From positions 44,592 through 108,591 of IMG/VR virus record IMGVR_UViG_3300042923_001459: a DNA stretch of 64,000 bases; one strand, written 5' to 3'. The position numbers were made by a program, and so were the translations under genes. Of the stretch, positions 25,676 through 32,502 are shown piece by piece. The notes beneath the pieces were generated by a model that was given only the letters and a program-made list of their open reading frames with translations, had not been told where the DNA came from and did no database searches. The DNA comes from a virus. How positions within the stretch are numbered: position 1 is the stretch's first letter; the number at the start of each line of letters is the position of its first letter.

Positions 25676-26151
25676 TACAACTTCTCCACCCTTAGGAAAA
25701 TTTTAAAGAATTCTCTTATTTCATTAGGATCTTCAATCTTCATGAAGAAATCTCTATAGCCAGGTTTTTGTGATTGTCTATTGACTCTAAGATTAGCTTT
25801 ATTCATGATTGCTCTACATTTAGTTTTTAGGTTGATGCCAAAATGATCTTCTATTAGCCATAATTCTGATTCTACTCCATAGCGGTATCTATTCACCCTA
25901 ATTTTCATGCAAGCTTGCCAATTTTGATAATATGATGGATGAGAACCTATGTAGTATGTTGAATCCTTCTGGTCTCCATGAATGTCACTTTTTGTCCAAC
26001 AAACTTTCCCTTTCAAACCAGAAAGTTCTCTCAAAACATTTATTGAATCTACTTCTTCTTGTATGACTAATTCTAAGTTTGCACGCAATTCTCGTGTTTG
26101 TAGAATGTACTTATCTAGCTCTTCTGGTGTCACCTTATTCACCTCATACAT
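25675..26151 (-). CDS. Alpha/beta paralog with DAYIVM-type helix after an N-terminal extension (family M)
   Basis: 158 residues. LELVIQEEVDSINVLRELSG at about 26-45 is the helix, preceded by a polar 25-residue extension. Ends in NEIREFFKIFLRVEKL. It follows the terminator at 26186; transcription is by read-through or a weak local promoter. Confidence 0.82.
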   Translation of the reverse strand: MYEVNKVTPEELDKYILQTRELRANLELVIQEEVDSINVLRELSGLKGKVCWTKSDIHGDQKDSTYYIGSHPSYYQNWQACMKIRVNRYRYGVESELWLIEDHFGINLKTKCRAIMNKANLRVNRQSQKPGYRDFFMKIEDPNEIREFFKIFLRVEKL

Positions 26152-26185
26152 ATTTTATCCTTTTATCTATTTTATGCAATAAAAA

Positions 26186-26205
26186 AACCAGTTTTTACAC
26201 TGGTT
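26186..26205 (-). terminator. Terminator between the zinc-finger array and the alpha/beta array
   Basis: AACCAG / CTGGTT stem, then T7 on the minus strand. Confidence 0.85.
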
Positions 26206-26220
26206 GATTAATATTTAACA

Positions 26221-26652
26221 TTACTTTCTCAACTTAGGTTCATCTCCAGCATCACAATATGTGCAATTGGATTTATCGCGGTCATATTTCAATGTATAAC
26301 TTTCAGTTATCCCGAAAGCAAGTGGTCCTTTATTTTTCTTTATTGTAAGATTAATTTTGTATCCCGGTAATTCGTTGTCTTCTGATAATTCCTTTGCTAC
26401 AATCAATCCATCAATGTAATCATCAATATGAATCCCTAAATCCATAGCTTCTCCTAAAGCCTTATCCCTACATTTCTCACAAGTTATACCATCATGCGAC
26501 GTTTTATTATGCCATTTACATAGCTTACACATATTAGCCTCATCCCATAGCTTTATATTTGTAAAATCTATTGGTTTTGAACCCAAAATACACCGTATAT
26601 ATTCCTCTTCCCTTGAAAAACTTTCACATGGGTCATTTAATTTCATTTGCAC
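26221..26652 (-). CDS. Zinc-finger paralog with internal DAYIVM-type helix (family Z, last and longest)
   Basis: 143 residues. Zinc site CKLC and CEKC (about 41-63), helix motif DDYIDGLIVAKELSED (about 77-92), then an extra 50 residues of beta-like sequence ending with CTYC, so this member bridges the architecture of both arrays. GTG start with AGGAG 10 bases upstream; overlaps the previous gene by 20 bases. Confidence 0.8.
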   Translation of the reverse strand: MQMKLNDPCESFSREEEYIRCILGSKPIDFTNIKLWDEANMCKLCKWHNKTSHDGITCEKCRDKALGEAMDLGIHIDDYIDGLIVAKELSEDNELPGYKINLTIKKNKGPLAFGITESYTLKYDRDKSNCTYCDAGDEPKLRK

Positions 26653-26857
26653 TTTTCTTCAGCTCCTCAGCTACAACATATGCATCCGTAAAATCCTTCA
26701 GACTTATGTTTGTTACCTTTTCCCATTCCTTAAATATTTCCTCTAGACATTCAGAACATACTGTTGTCGTTGTGTGATCACCAGCCAAACTCGATATAAA
26801 TGCTGTCGTGCAACATTGACAACTATACGCATACCATTTGCCATCGGATTCATTCAT
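26633..26857 (-). CDS. C4 zinc-finger paralog with C-terminal DAYIVM-type helix (family Z)
   Basis: 74 residues. CQCC and CSEC zinc pairs at about 14-37, then a helix and SLKDFTDAYVVAEELKK at 53-69. The start overlaps the upstream stop. Confidence 0.85.
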   Translation of the reverse strand: MNESDGKWYAYSCQCCTTAFISSLAGDHTTTTVCSECLEEIFKEWEKVTNISLKDFTDAYVVAEELKKSANEIK

Positions 26858-27050
26858 TTGAAATCTCCCTCATTACGATGTATGCATCTATAAATTCAAA
26901 AATGTTAGTCCTATCGTCAATATCATTTTTATACCATGCTGCTCTTATTTCTGCAAAACATGGCTCGCATAAACTCATTGCCAATTGGCTTTTACAACGC
27001 AATCCCCATACAAATCTTATATTGCAATTTCTACATGTACAAGCATACAT
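26850..27050 (-). CDS. C4 zinc-finger paralog with C-terminal DAYIVM-type helix (family Z)
   Basis: 66 residues. CRNC and CEPC zinc pairs, then NIFEFIDAYIVMREISNE at the very end: the best match to the shared motif. Start and stop overlap both neighbours. Confidence 0.85.
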   Translation of the reverse strand: MYACTCRNCNIRFVWGLRCKSQLAMSLCEPCFAEIRAAWYKNDIDDRTNIFEFIDAYIVMREISNE

Positions 27051-27292
27051 TATGATTCACCCAATTCCTCAGTTGCAATATAAGCATCCATGAATTCATC
27101 GTAATCCAACAATTCTCTATTCTCTGCACATGCTTCATACCAAGCTGCTAAAGCATTTTCTTGACATGTTATGCAGATTTTCTTTTCTCGTATTCCCCAA
27201 TCGTATTTTGAAAATTTTTTGCATATCTTACAATCAAACGCTTTTTCCATAATTTTATTTAATTCTTCTATATTTTTCTTTTTATCAATCAT
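27050..27292 (-). CDS. C4 zinc-finger paralog with C-terminal DAYIVM-type helix (family Z)
   Basis: 80 residues. CKIC and CITC pairs with a lysine-rich first 15 residues; ends YDEFMDAYIATEELGES. Coupled to neighbours by one- and four-base overlaps. Confidence 0.85.
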   Translation of the reverse strand: MIDKKKNIEELNKIMEKAFDCKICKKFSKYDWGIREKKICITCQENALAAWYEACAENRELLDYDEFMDAYIATEELGES

Positions 27293-27639
27293 TTTGCTTC
27301 TATCGACCTACCTTCCGCACCAGACATTTCATTCATAACTTCAATGGCGTCCACCAAATCCTGTATCGTGCTATCACTATACCGCGGATTTGTCGCTATT
27401 ACATTCTCCAGCTCTGCGTAGCAGTCGCGACAAATTTTATTGAGCTTATAGCTTTTCTTATCGCGGAATCCAACTAAGCACCTGCACGTTTTGCATTCTG
27501 GTGGAACTGCACTTTGCAGATGCTCTATCATTTTATCCGTTAAGATTCTTTCAATTTTCTTATGAACTTCCTTTTCGACTCGTCGTTTTTCCTTCCAATC
27601 CACTATCGCATTTCTAATGCGTTTTAACATTTTCCTCAC
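27289..27639 (-). CDS. C4 zinc-finger paralog with C-terminal DAYIVM-type helix (family Z)
   Basis: 116 residues with a 40-residue basic N-terminal extension. CKTC and CRDC pairs, then IQDLVDAIEVMNEMSG near the end, followed by a short tail. Confidence 0.85.
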   Translation of the reverse strand: MRKMLKRIRNAIVDWKEKRRVEKEVHKKIERILTDKMIEHLQSAVPPECKTCRCLVGFRDKKSYKLNKICRDCYAELENVIATNPRYSDSTIQDLVDAIEVMNEMSGAEGRSIEAK

Positions 27640-27652
27640 CCGCCAATTGTAT

Positions 27653-27898
27653 TTATTCTGCTAATTCATTCATTGTATCTATTGCATCTACTACATCTAA
27701 AACCGTCATATCAACTTGTGCTTTTTCCAATTCAAATTTGATATTTTTATAACAACTCGTACATGTTTTACACTCCATGTACGCCTTTGCATTTGAATTT
27801 GCCAATCCACCGCATGTCTTACAATTTCCAAGTAGTTGGCGTTTCTTATTTCTTATCTTTTTAGCCTTTAGTTTTTGAAAGAAATTGTCTAATTCCAT
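27653..27898 (-). CDS. C4 zinc-finger paralog with C-terminal DAYIVM-type helix (family Z)
   Basis: 81 residues. CKTCGG and CKTCTSC, an extra CxxC; ends VLDVVDAIDTMNELAE. Basic N-terminus. Confidence 0.85.
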   Translation of the reverse strand: MELDNFFQKLKAKKIRNKKRQLLGNCKTCGGLANSNAKAYMECKTCTSCYKNIKFELEKAQVDMTVLDVVDAIDTMNELAE

Positions 27899-27899
27899 T

Positions 27900-28115
27900 T
27901 TACGACCTCGCCAATTGTCTTATTAGTTTTTTACCTTCAACATATTCTTCTAGACCATACCCATCGCCGGCGATCGAATTTCTAAATTCTTCTTCACACT
28001 TTTTCTTACATTTTTTGCATAACTCTAAATCTAAATCATCTACCAACATGTACCCACATAATTGACAACAACCGTCAATTGTTTTTATCGTATAGCCAGT
28101 CAGATCTATTTTCAT
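27900..28115 (-). CDS. C4 zinc-finger paralog with C-terminal helix motif (family Z)
   Basis: 71 residues. CQLC and CKKC pairs; ends GLEEYVEGKKLIRQLARS, the divergent KKL form of the motif. GGGAGTTGCTAGT precedes ATG, the same ribosome site as the next gene upstream. Confidence 0.85.
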   Translation of the reverse strand: MKIDLTGYTIKTIDGCCQLCGYMLVDDLDLELCKKCKKKCEEEFRNSIAGDGYGLEEYVEGKKLIRQLARS

Positions 28116-28116
28116 A

Positions 28117-28332
28117 CTAGCAACTCCCTAACATATTAGCTAATTTTTTATTTTCAATATATTCTTCAAAATCAACCTCCGCACCTTCAGCTCTTAAACT
28201 TTTACATTCTATTTGACATTTAGTTGTACAAACCAAACATAAATCAAGGTTTATTACCACAATTGCTCTTTTTTCGCAAAATACACACATATTATGAACC
28301 ATTTCTACTTTTCCGCTAAATGTTATTTTCAT
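28117..28332 (-). CDS. C4 zinc-finger paralog with C-terminal helix motif (family Z)
   Basis: 71 residues from the ATG at 28330-28332 (GGGAGTTGTTAGT upstream). CVFC and CLVC pairs; ends DFEEYIENKKLANMLGSC. Confidence 0.85.
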   Translation of the reverse strand: MKITFSGKVEMVHNMCVFCEKRAIVVINLDLCLVCTTKCQIECKSLRAEGAEVDFEEYIENKKLANMLGSC

Positions 28333-28333
28333 A

Positions 28334-28582
28334 CTAACAACTCCCAAGTGCGTTTGCTAATTTTTTATATTCTATGTACTCCCTAATCCCCAGTGCTTCC
28401 CCTTGCCACACTAACTCCTCTATGTCGAATGTCGCTTTTATGTAACAGCTCGTACACAGTTTATGTCCATTTCTCTCATCATACTCCTTACTGCATAACT
28501 CACATCTTATCTTATAATAATGTGCGTTCATTGCTACAAATTCCCACCACGTTTTATTCCCTAACCCTCCGCGAACTGTCAC
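28334..28582 (-). CDS. C4 zinc-finger paralog with C-terminal helix motif (family Z)
   Basis: Up to 82 residues from a GTG with GAGGG 8 bases upstream; an ATG at codon 18 would give a length closer to its siblings. CELC and CTSC pairs, then YIKATFDIEELVWQGEALGI shared almost exactly with the next gene, and REYIEYKKLANALGSC. Confidence 0.8.
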   Translation of the reverse strand: MTVRGGLGNKTWWEFVAMNAHYYKIRCELCSKEYDERNGHKLCTSCYIKATFDIEELVWQGEALGIREYIEYKKLANALGSC

Positions 28583-28828
28583 CTACCATTCCCTCCCTAA
28601 TTCGTTAGCTATTTTCTTATATTCGATATACTCGCTAATCTCCACAACCTCCCCTTGCCATATTAACTTCTCTATGTCGAATGTTGCTTTTATGTAACAA
28701 TTTTCGCATAGTTTGTATATGTTAGTTGGCATCAAATGCTTCTTTCCACATATTTCACACTTGTACTTTTTGTTCAAATAGTCTAATACTTCTTGTTGTA
28801 ACTCCTGTATTTCCTTCGTGGTTGCCAT
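28583..28828 (-). CDS. C4 zinc-finger paralog with C-terminal helix motif (family Z)
   Basis: 81 residues from the ATG at 28826-28828, chosen for TTGGGGGGATAAG upstream. CEIC and CENC pairs; shares YIKATFDIEKLIWQGE with its neighbour, the clearest sign of recent tandem duplication; ends SEYIEYKKIANELGREW. Confidence 0.85.
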   Translation of the reverse strand: MATTKEIQELQQEVLDYLNKKYKCEICGKKHLMPTNIYKLCENCYIKATFDIEKLIWQGEVVEISEYIEYKKIANELGREW

Positions 28829-28951
28829 CTTATCCCCCCAAGTGTCAGCGTATTTTACTGTCAACTTTTTGCCTTCAATTTTTTTCCAGAAATTTTTTAA
28901 CAACCCTTATGTCCAATCCTATTTTTGCTTAATTTTTTCTCTAGAAATTTT

Positions 28952-29059
28952 TTACTGCCCTAATGCCTTACTCATAAACATTACAAATCCTACAAATATG
29001 CCCATTATGCCTGCCAACATTGCCAACCAAAACAGCCCAATAGCCCATAATCGCTTCAT
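28952..29059 (-). CDS. 35-residue single-pass membrane microprotein
   Basis: Below usual length cut-offs. ATG 29057-29059 has GAGGG 8 bases upstream. After MKR the sequence is a single hydrophobic helix (LWAIGLFWLAMLAGIMGIF) with Gly and Met spacing, then a short polar tail. It is the first gene of the zinc-finger operon. Confidence 0.7.
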   Translation of the reverse strand: MKRLWAIGLFWLAMLAGIMGIFVGFVMFMSKALGQ

Positions 29060-29253
29060 ATCCATTGCCCTCACTGCCCTCTCCCGTTACTCTACTAATA
29101 CTTTGTTTAGTACCAACAACTCCAGAAAAACACCTTAAATTTTACCCGTGATTTAGCGGGTATCTGCCCACCCTCTAGAGGCCCTCTGGGACCTTTCTAG
29201 GCACTTTTACAGCTGATAGGTATACCGCTGCCGCCGTATTACCTTATATATAT
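29060..29253 (-). promoter_or_regulatory. Long structured leader of the zinc-finger operon
   Basis: About 185 bases between promoter 29254 and the first gene, much longer than other leaders here. It can form ACCCG...CGGGT, a CCTCTAGAGG palindrome and CCCAGAGGG/CCCTCT-type stems. No ribosome site with an ORF inside. May be an attenuator. Confidence 0.5.
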
Positions 29254-29282
29254 ATTATATCACATTAACGTTCTTTTGTAAA
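29254..29282 (-). promoter_or_regulatory. Promoter of the zinc-finger operon
   Basis: TTTACA-17-TATAAT with TGTGA; the transcript would cover 28952 down to 26221. Confidence 0.95.
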
Positions 29283-29332
29283 CGGTTTGTTTAAAATTTG
29301 TTTAGACTGCTAGACGGTTCAATCGGTTGTCA

Positions 29333-29400
29333 AGACTTCTGGTTCTGTCCTCAGGTTTTCTATCGCGAGGCCAAAGCTTTTGAGAAGTCTGGGGAAAACC
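29333..29400 (-). ncRNA. Candidate pseudoknot RNA in the 3' region of the 29422 gene
   Basis: Two interleaved perfect complements: AGACTTCT (29333) with AGAAGTCT (29383), 8 pairs, and GGTTTTC (29354) with GAAAACC (29394), 7 pairs. The order b-a-b'-a' gives an H-type pseudoknot on either strand. A competing GGGG...CCCC hairpin lies at 29391-29414. Confidence 0.45.
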
Positions 29401-29421
29401 CTAAGATTCTCCCCAATTCTC

Positions 29422-29637
29422 TTACATCATATCGATTCCGACGAGTTCTACGATAGATTCAATACAACCTGAGTCAATGAATGCATCGAAGTCTCTGTCG
29501 TTCAGGTCTGCTACATCATAGTCATTCAGAATTCGTTTAACTACTTCATCTACCATTTCGTCAGTAAAGTTATCCCATTGTCTGTCAGCTTCTGCTCTTA
29601 TTTCATTTCGGAAATACTTAAGTCTGTTATCATCCAT
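29422..29637 (-). CDS. Small acidic helical protein
   Basis: 71 residues, strongly acidic (Asp-rich), all helical by composition, with DRQWDNFTDEMVDEVVKRIL. AAAGGAGGAAACAAA precedes ATG. Own promoter at 29671. Confidence 0.85.
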   Translation of the reverse strand: MDDNRLKYFRNEIRAEADRQWDNFTDEMVDEVVKRILNDYDVADLNDRDFDAFIDSGCIESIVELVGIDMM

Positions 29638-29670
29638 TTTGTTTCCTCCTTTGTACTACCTTATAGAATA

Positions 29671-29699
29671 ATTATATCACAAAGGAGTTGAGTTGTAAA
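29671..29699 (-). promoter_or_regulatory. Promoter of 29422-29637
   Basis: TTTACA-17-TATAAT, TGTGA extension. Confidence 0.95.
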
Positions 29700-29725
29700 C
29701 TGTTTTTAAATAAAAAAGAGAGAGC

Positions 29726-30010
29726 CTATGCTCCCTCCTCCTTAAAGAGAAATTCAATGAATGGTTCTGCTTCATTTCCAATAGCATCTCGAAAGTAATC
29801 CTTTACATTTTCAACTTCATTCTTTAGCGTTTCAATTGGAAAGTTATTGATTACGTGTGATACATATTGCCAGCCTCTAGGATAGAGATTTTGTTCCGGG
29901 TCGAATAGTTTGTCCGGATTCTGTTGTATGTAGTTTACTACCTTTTGATTTACTGCGCCAGTCTTTCCATACTCTATCCAGTCCTTTACATCGACACTAA
30001 ACATTGCCAT
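29726..30010 (-). CDS. Hypothetical protein
   Basis: 94 residues, mixed, with WIEYGKTGAVNQKVVNYIQ and a C-terminal acidic helix. No family recognised. Terminator hairpin GAGGGAGCATAGGCTCTCTC overlaps the stop. Confidence 0.85.
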   Translation of the reverse strand: MAMFSVDVKDWIEYGKTGAVNQKVVNYIQQNPDKLFDPEQNLYPRGWQYVSHVINNFPIETLKNEVENVKDYFRDAIGNEAEPFIEFLFKEEGA

Positions 30011-30045
30011 TTTGTTTCCCCCTTCATTATTACCTTATAGATTTA

Positions 30046-30074
30046 TTATATCACAATTGTTTGCTTGTGTAAAC
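30046..30074 (-). promoter_or_regulatory. Promoter of 29726-30010
   Basis: TTTACA-17-TATAAT, TGTGA extension; -10 context GATTTATTATA on the plus strand. Confidence 0.95.
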
Positions 30075-30114
30075 TGTTTTTTAAATGAAGAAAGGAGAGC
30101 AATTAAGCTCTCCT

Positions 30115-30522
30115 CTAGAATTGGAAGCACCATGAACCACCACGAACGCCGAACACTAGGTCTTCGCTTTTACAAAGCTCATCGACTCTTTCAACTCTAC
30201 TTTCAATTAAGTCGGAGTCTTTATCGTACCCAACATAGAACCGACACATTTCATGAAACTCTTCTTTATACTCGTATTGTGGAATGATTTCAAGGAACTC
30301 ACCTGGAGCAAAGATAGTTTTGAACTTGTTCTCATCTCTTAAATCCAATGAGATAGTATCGAAGTCTCCGCCTTCTTGTCCGCTACGGAATTCAGTAATG
30401 TCGATGTTACCAAACTTAGCTGGTTTGATTATCATTGAAGTGCCGTTAGCATTGTGTTTGATATAATCAATCTTGTTGCAGTCCTTCGTACGTTTGAAGT
30501 TAATCCCGTTACATGATTTCAT
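30115..30522 (-). CDS. Hypothetical beta-rich protein
   Basis: 135 residues. Short strands separated by Gly/Asp turns (MIIKPAKFGNIDI, GGDFDTISLDLRDENKF) suggest a small beta domain; the last 30 residues have DELCKSEDLVFGVRGG. Unknown. Confidence 0.85.
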   Translation of the reverse strand: MKSCNGINFKRTKDCNKIDYIKHNANGTSMIIKPAKFGNIDITEFRSGQEGGDFDTISLDLRDENKFKTIFAPGEFLEIIPQYEYKEEFHEMCRFYVGYDKDSDLIESRVERVDELCKSEDLVFGVRGGSWCFQF

Positions 30523-30554
30523 TGTGTTGCCTCCTTTGATTACCTTATAGATTA

Positions 30555-30583
30555 ATTATATCACAATTGTTAAGAGTTGTAAA
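30555..30583 (-). promoter_or_regulatory. Promoter of 30115-30522
   Basis: TTTACA-17-TATAAT, TGTGA extension. Confidence 0.95.
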
Positions 30584-30610
30584 CTGTTTTTTAAAAGAAG
30601 AGAGGAGGGA

Positions 30611-30952
30611 TTACCCCCTCCATAATAATGCGTGGTATCTTTCCAAATCCAATAGCTTTGCCTTAGCATCATGAGGTTTTAGTTTCTCCTCTATGATTTC
30701 AGAGAAAACTTCATTGGCATTTAATCCAATTGCATAAGGGATTCCCATTAGGCGATTGAAGTCTTCTCTGTTGTCAACAGATTTTGCCAATAGGTTTTCA
30801 ATTTTCAATTGTGTGTTGTAATCTTTTCTTTCTTCCTTGTTCATCTTTGGTAAGTCCGTATCTCTATCTGGGTTGATGATGATTTCTAATCCCGTTGAAC
30901 CTACATGGAATATTCTCCGTTTGCTTTTTAATTCCTTGAAATAGTTATTCAT
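30611..30952 (-). CDS. Hypothetical helical protein
   Basis: 113 residues, basic N-terminus then helices; EDFNRLMGIPYAIGLNANEV is a distinctive middle segment. Unknown. Confidence 0.85.
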   Translation of the reverse strand: MNNYFKELKSKRRIFHVGSTGLEIIINPDRDTDLPKMNKEERKDYNTQLKIENLLAKSVDNREDFNRLMGIPYAIGLNANEVFSEIIEEKLKPHDAKAKLLDLERYHALLWRG

Positions 30953-30984
30953 TTGATTCCCTCCTTTGATTACCTTATAGATTA

Positions 30985-31013
30985 ATTATATCATAATTGT
31001 TTGATTGTGTAAA
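30985..31013 (-). promoter_or_regulatory. Promoter of 30611-30952
   Basis: TTTACA-17-TATAAT; the -10 extension is TATGA instead of TGTGA. Confidence 0.93.
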
Positions 31014-31040
31014 CTGTTTTTTAAACAGCAAAAAAGAGAG

Positions 31041-31253
31041 TCAGTTGACTCCCTTCAGTCTTTTGCGTCTCATCATGTCTTGATATGATGTGCGGTCCGG
31101 TTGAATGAAGAGGTTGTACTCTTCTTCAGTAAAGCCAAGGAATTCTTGCAGAGTTCTTTCTTCATCTGCATCGTCATGCCAGTTATCAACGTAATCATCT
31201 ACGTCTTTAAGTTCTGCGTTGCCGTCAATATAGTCTTGAACAAATGTACTCAT
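31041..31253 (-). CDS. Small phage protein with LQEFLGFTEEEY motif (paralog of 38918)
   Basis: 70 residues from the ATG at 31251-31253, overlapping the previous stop by 4 bases. STFVQDYIDGNAELKDVDDY and LQEFLGFTEEEYNLF align over the whole length with the gene at 38918. Proteins with this FLG(F/M)T..EY signature are widespread small phage proteins of unknown role. Confidence 0.88.
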   Translation of the reverse strand: MSTFVQDYIDGNAELKDVDDYVDNWHDDADEERTLQEFLGFTEEEYNLFIQPDRTSYQDMMRRKRLKGVN

Positions 31254-31465
31254 ACTAGTTTCTCCTCCGTCCATACAGTTCTACGTAAAAATTGATTCCG
31301 CATTTCTTGCAGTTCTCCAAGTCCCTTTGCTAACTCGATTGTATCTTCTCCTGCTAGAGCAGCGCGTCCAATCATATCAGAAGTTTGTTCAATTTGTTTC
31401 TGAATGCTGTCATACATACGAAGTACTTCGCCAACCTTACATGGCTTCATGTCTGAATGATTCAT
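31250..31465 (-). CDS. Small helical protein
   Basis: 71 residues, two or three helices (VLRMYDSIQKQIEQTSDMIG, LAKGLGELQEMRNQFLRR) like a small four-helix or coiled-coil protein. Third gene of a four-gene unit; GAAGAG upstream. Confidence 0.85.
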   Translation of the reverse strand: MNHSDMKPCKVGEVLRMYDSIQKQIEQTSDMIGRAALAGEDTIELAKGLGELQEMRNQFLRRTVWTEEKLV

Positions 31466-31474
31466 CGTATCTCT

Positions 31475-31546
31475 TCACCGCTTCTTTCTAAAGTAGAATA
31501 CTAAATAGATTATTAATCCAATACCGAACCATTTAATAATGTCCAT
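31475..31546 (-). CDS. 23-residue membrane microprotein
   Basis: ATG 31544-31546 with AAAGGAGGAACGGTC upstream. MDIIKW, then a hydrophobic helix (FGIGLIIYLVFYF), then RKKR. The positive C-terminus predicts the N-terminus outside. Part of the 31801 operon. Confidence 0.75.
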   Translation of the reverse strand: MDIIKWFGIGLIIYLVFYFRKKR

Positions 31547-31576
31547 GACCGTTCCTCCTTTGAGGAGAGGGGAGGA

Positions 31577-31756
31577 TTACTCCTCTCCCTCATAGAATGT
31601 TTCACCAGTCTCTTCTCCCCATTGGGAGCGTGGTGCAAGTGCTTGCCCAGCTCCGTTGTATTCAACTCCGCATGCGCATTTGTTTGCCCAGGCTGATGTA
31701 AGTTTTACTTCGTTCTCGTCGCAGTAACGACATTGAATTGTTCTGATTTGTCTCAT
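31577..31756 (-). CDS. 59-residue zinc-ribbon protein
   Basis: First gene of the four-gene unit. CRYC (9-12) and CAC (27-29) can bind zinc; the C-terminal half GQALAPRSQWGEETGE is a signature I associate with small zinc-ribbon proteins of phages and plasmids whose function is not known. GGAGGAATTCAA precedes ATG. Confidence 0.85.
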   Translation of the reverse strand: MRQIRTIQCRYCDENEVKLTSAWANKCACGVEYNGAGQALAPRSQWGEETGETFYEGEE

Positions 31757-31800
31757 TTGAATTCCTCCAGTGTTTTTGTATTGGATTACCTTATAGATTA

Positions 31801-31829
31801 ATTATATCACAGACTTTTGATTATGTAAA
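31801..31829 (-). promoter_or_regulatory. Promoter of the 31756-31041 operon
   Basis: TTTACA-17-TATAAT, TGTGA; one of few in the region driving four genes. Confidence 0.95.
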
Positions 31830-31859
31830 CTGTTTTTTAAAAGAGGAAAGGGAGCTAAA

Positions 31860-32084
31860 TTACAGCTCCCACATGTCGTTCTTATGAATGTCTATCTTAC
31901 CTGTGACTGGGTCCATGCACGCTGAGTTCCAGTTACCTTCCTCGTCTGTAATCTTGAGGAAGGGTTCATCACAATAGACATCGGCTTCTAGGATAACTCC
32001 GAATTTAGCACATAGAGTTTCCAATTGTCCTTGGAATTCTAGTCTCTCCTCAGGAGAGAGTTTTAGTCCGTCTGTTCTGCTCAT
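31860..32084 (-). CDS. Hypothetical protein
   Basis: 74 residues with a helix then a strand-rich end (EADVYCDEPFLKITDEEGNW). Overlaps the upstream gene by 4 bases. Confidence 0.85.
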   Translation of the reverse strand: MSRTDGLKLSPEERLEFQGQLETLCAKFGVILEADVYCDEPFLKITDEEGNWNSACMDPVTGKIDIHKNDMWEL

Positions 32085-32323
32085 ATTGTTGCAATCCTCC
32101 GTTTCATTTCCAATGCTTCTTCCATTTCATGTAAATCCATTTCAATCATTGTAATCTCTTCGTTGAGAGCTTGGCGATGATTCTCAATGTGCAATGGGGT
32201 CCAGCTTTGTCCGACATCTTCGCGTTCCGCTTTCTTCCGTTCAATGTTTTCCTTGCGTTCCTTAATCATCTTCTCTAATCCATTGATTGAGTAGTATAAT
32301 GCATAATCACCTTGGCTCTTCAT
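32081..32323 (-). CDS. Coiled-coil protein
   Basis: 80 residues. Residues 15-80 are charged helices with heptads (KERKENIERKKAERED, NEEITMIEMDLHEMEEALEM). May dimerise. First of two genes from promoter 32356. Confidence 0.85.
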   Translation of the reverse strand: MKSQGDYALYYSINGLEKMIKERKENIERKKAEREDVGQSWTPLHIENHRQALNEEITMIEMDLHEMEEALEMKRRIATI

Positions 32324-32355
32324 TGTTGTTCCTCCTTTGATTACCTTATAAGATA

Positions 32356-32384
32356 ATTATATCATGGTTAATCAATCATGTAAA
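32356..32384 (-). promoter_or_regulatory. Promoter of 32081 and 31860
   Basis: TTTACA-17-TATAAT; extension CATGA. Confidence 0.93.
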
Positions 32385-32395
32385 CTGTTTTTTAA

Positions 32396-32480
32396 GAATA
32401 CTCTGTCATATCTCGTGAATCATAAAAGGAAGGATAAGGATATATATTATCCTGATTTCTGATTCAATCTGGTGACAAAT
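32396..32480. repeat. Intergenic element copy 1 (GGTAA-type palindrome)
   Basis: Core GGATAAGGATATATATTATC then C at 32432-32452 between ATATCTCGTGAATCATAAAA and GATTTCTGATTCAATCTGG. Lies just beyond the -35 side of promoter 32356. Confidence 0.65.
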
Positions 32481-32502
32481 AAAAAAGAGAGCGTTAGCTC
32501 TC

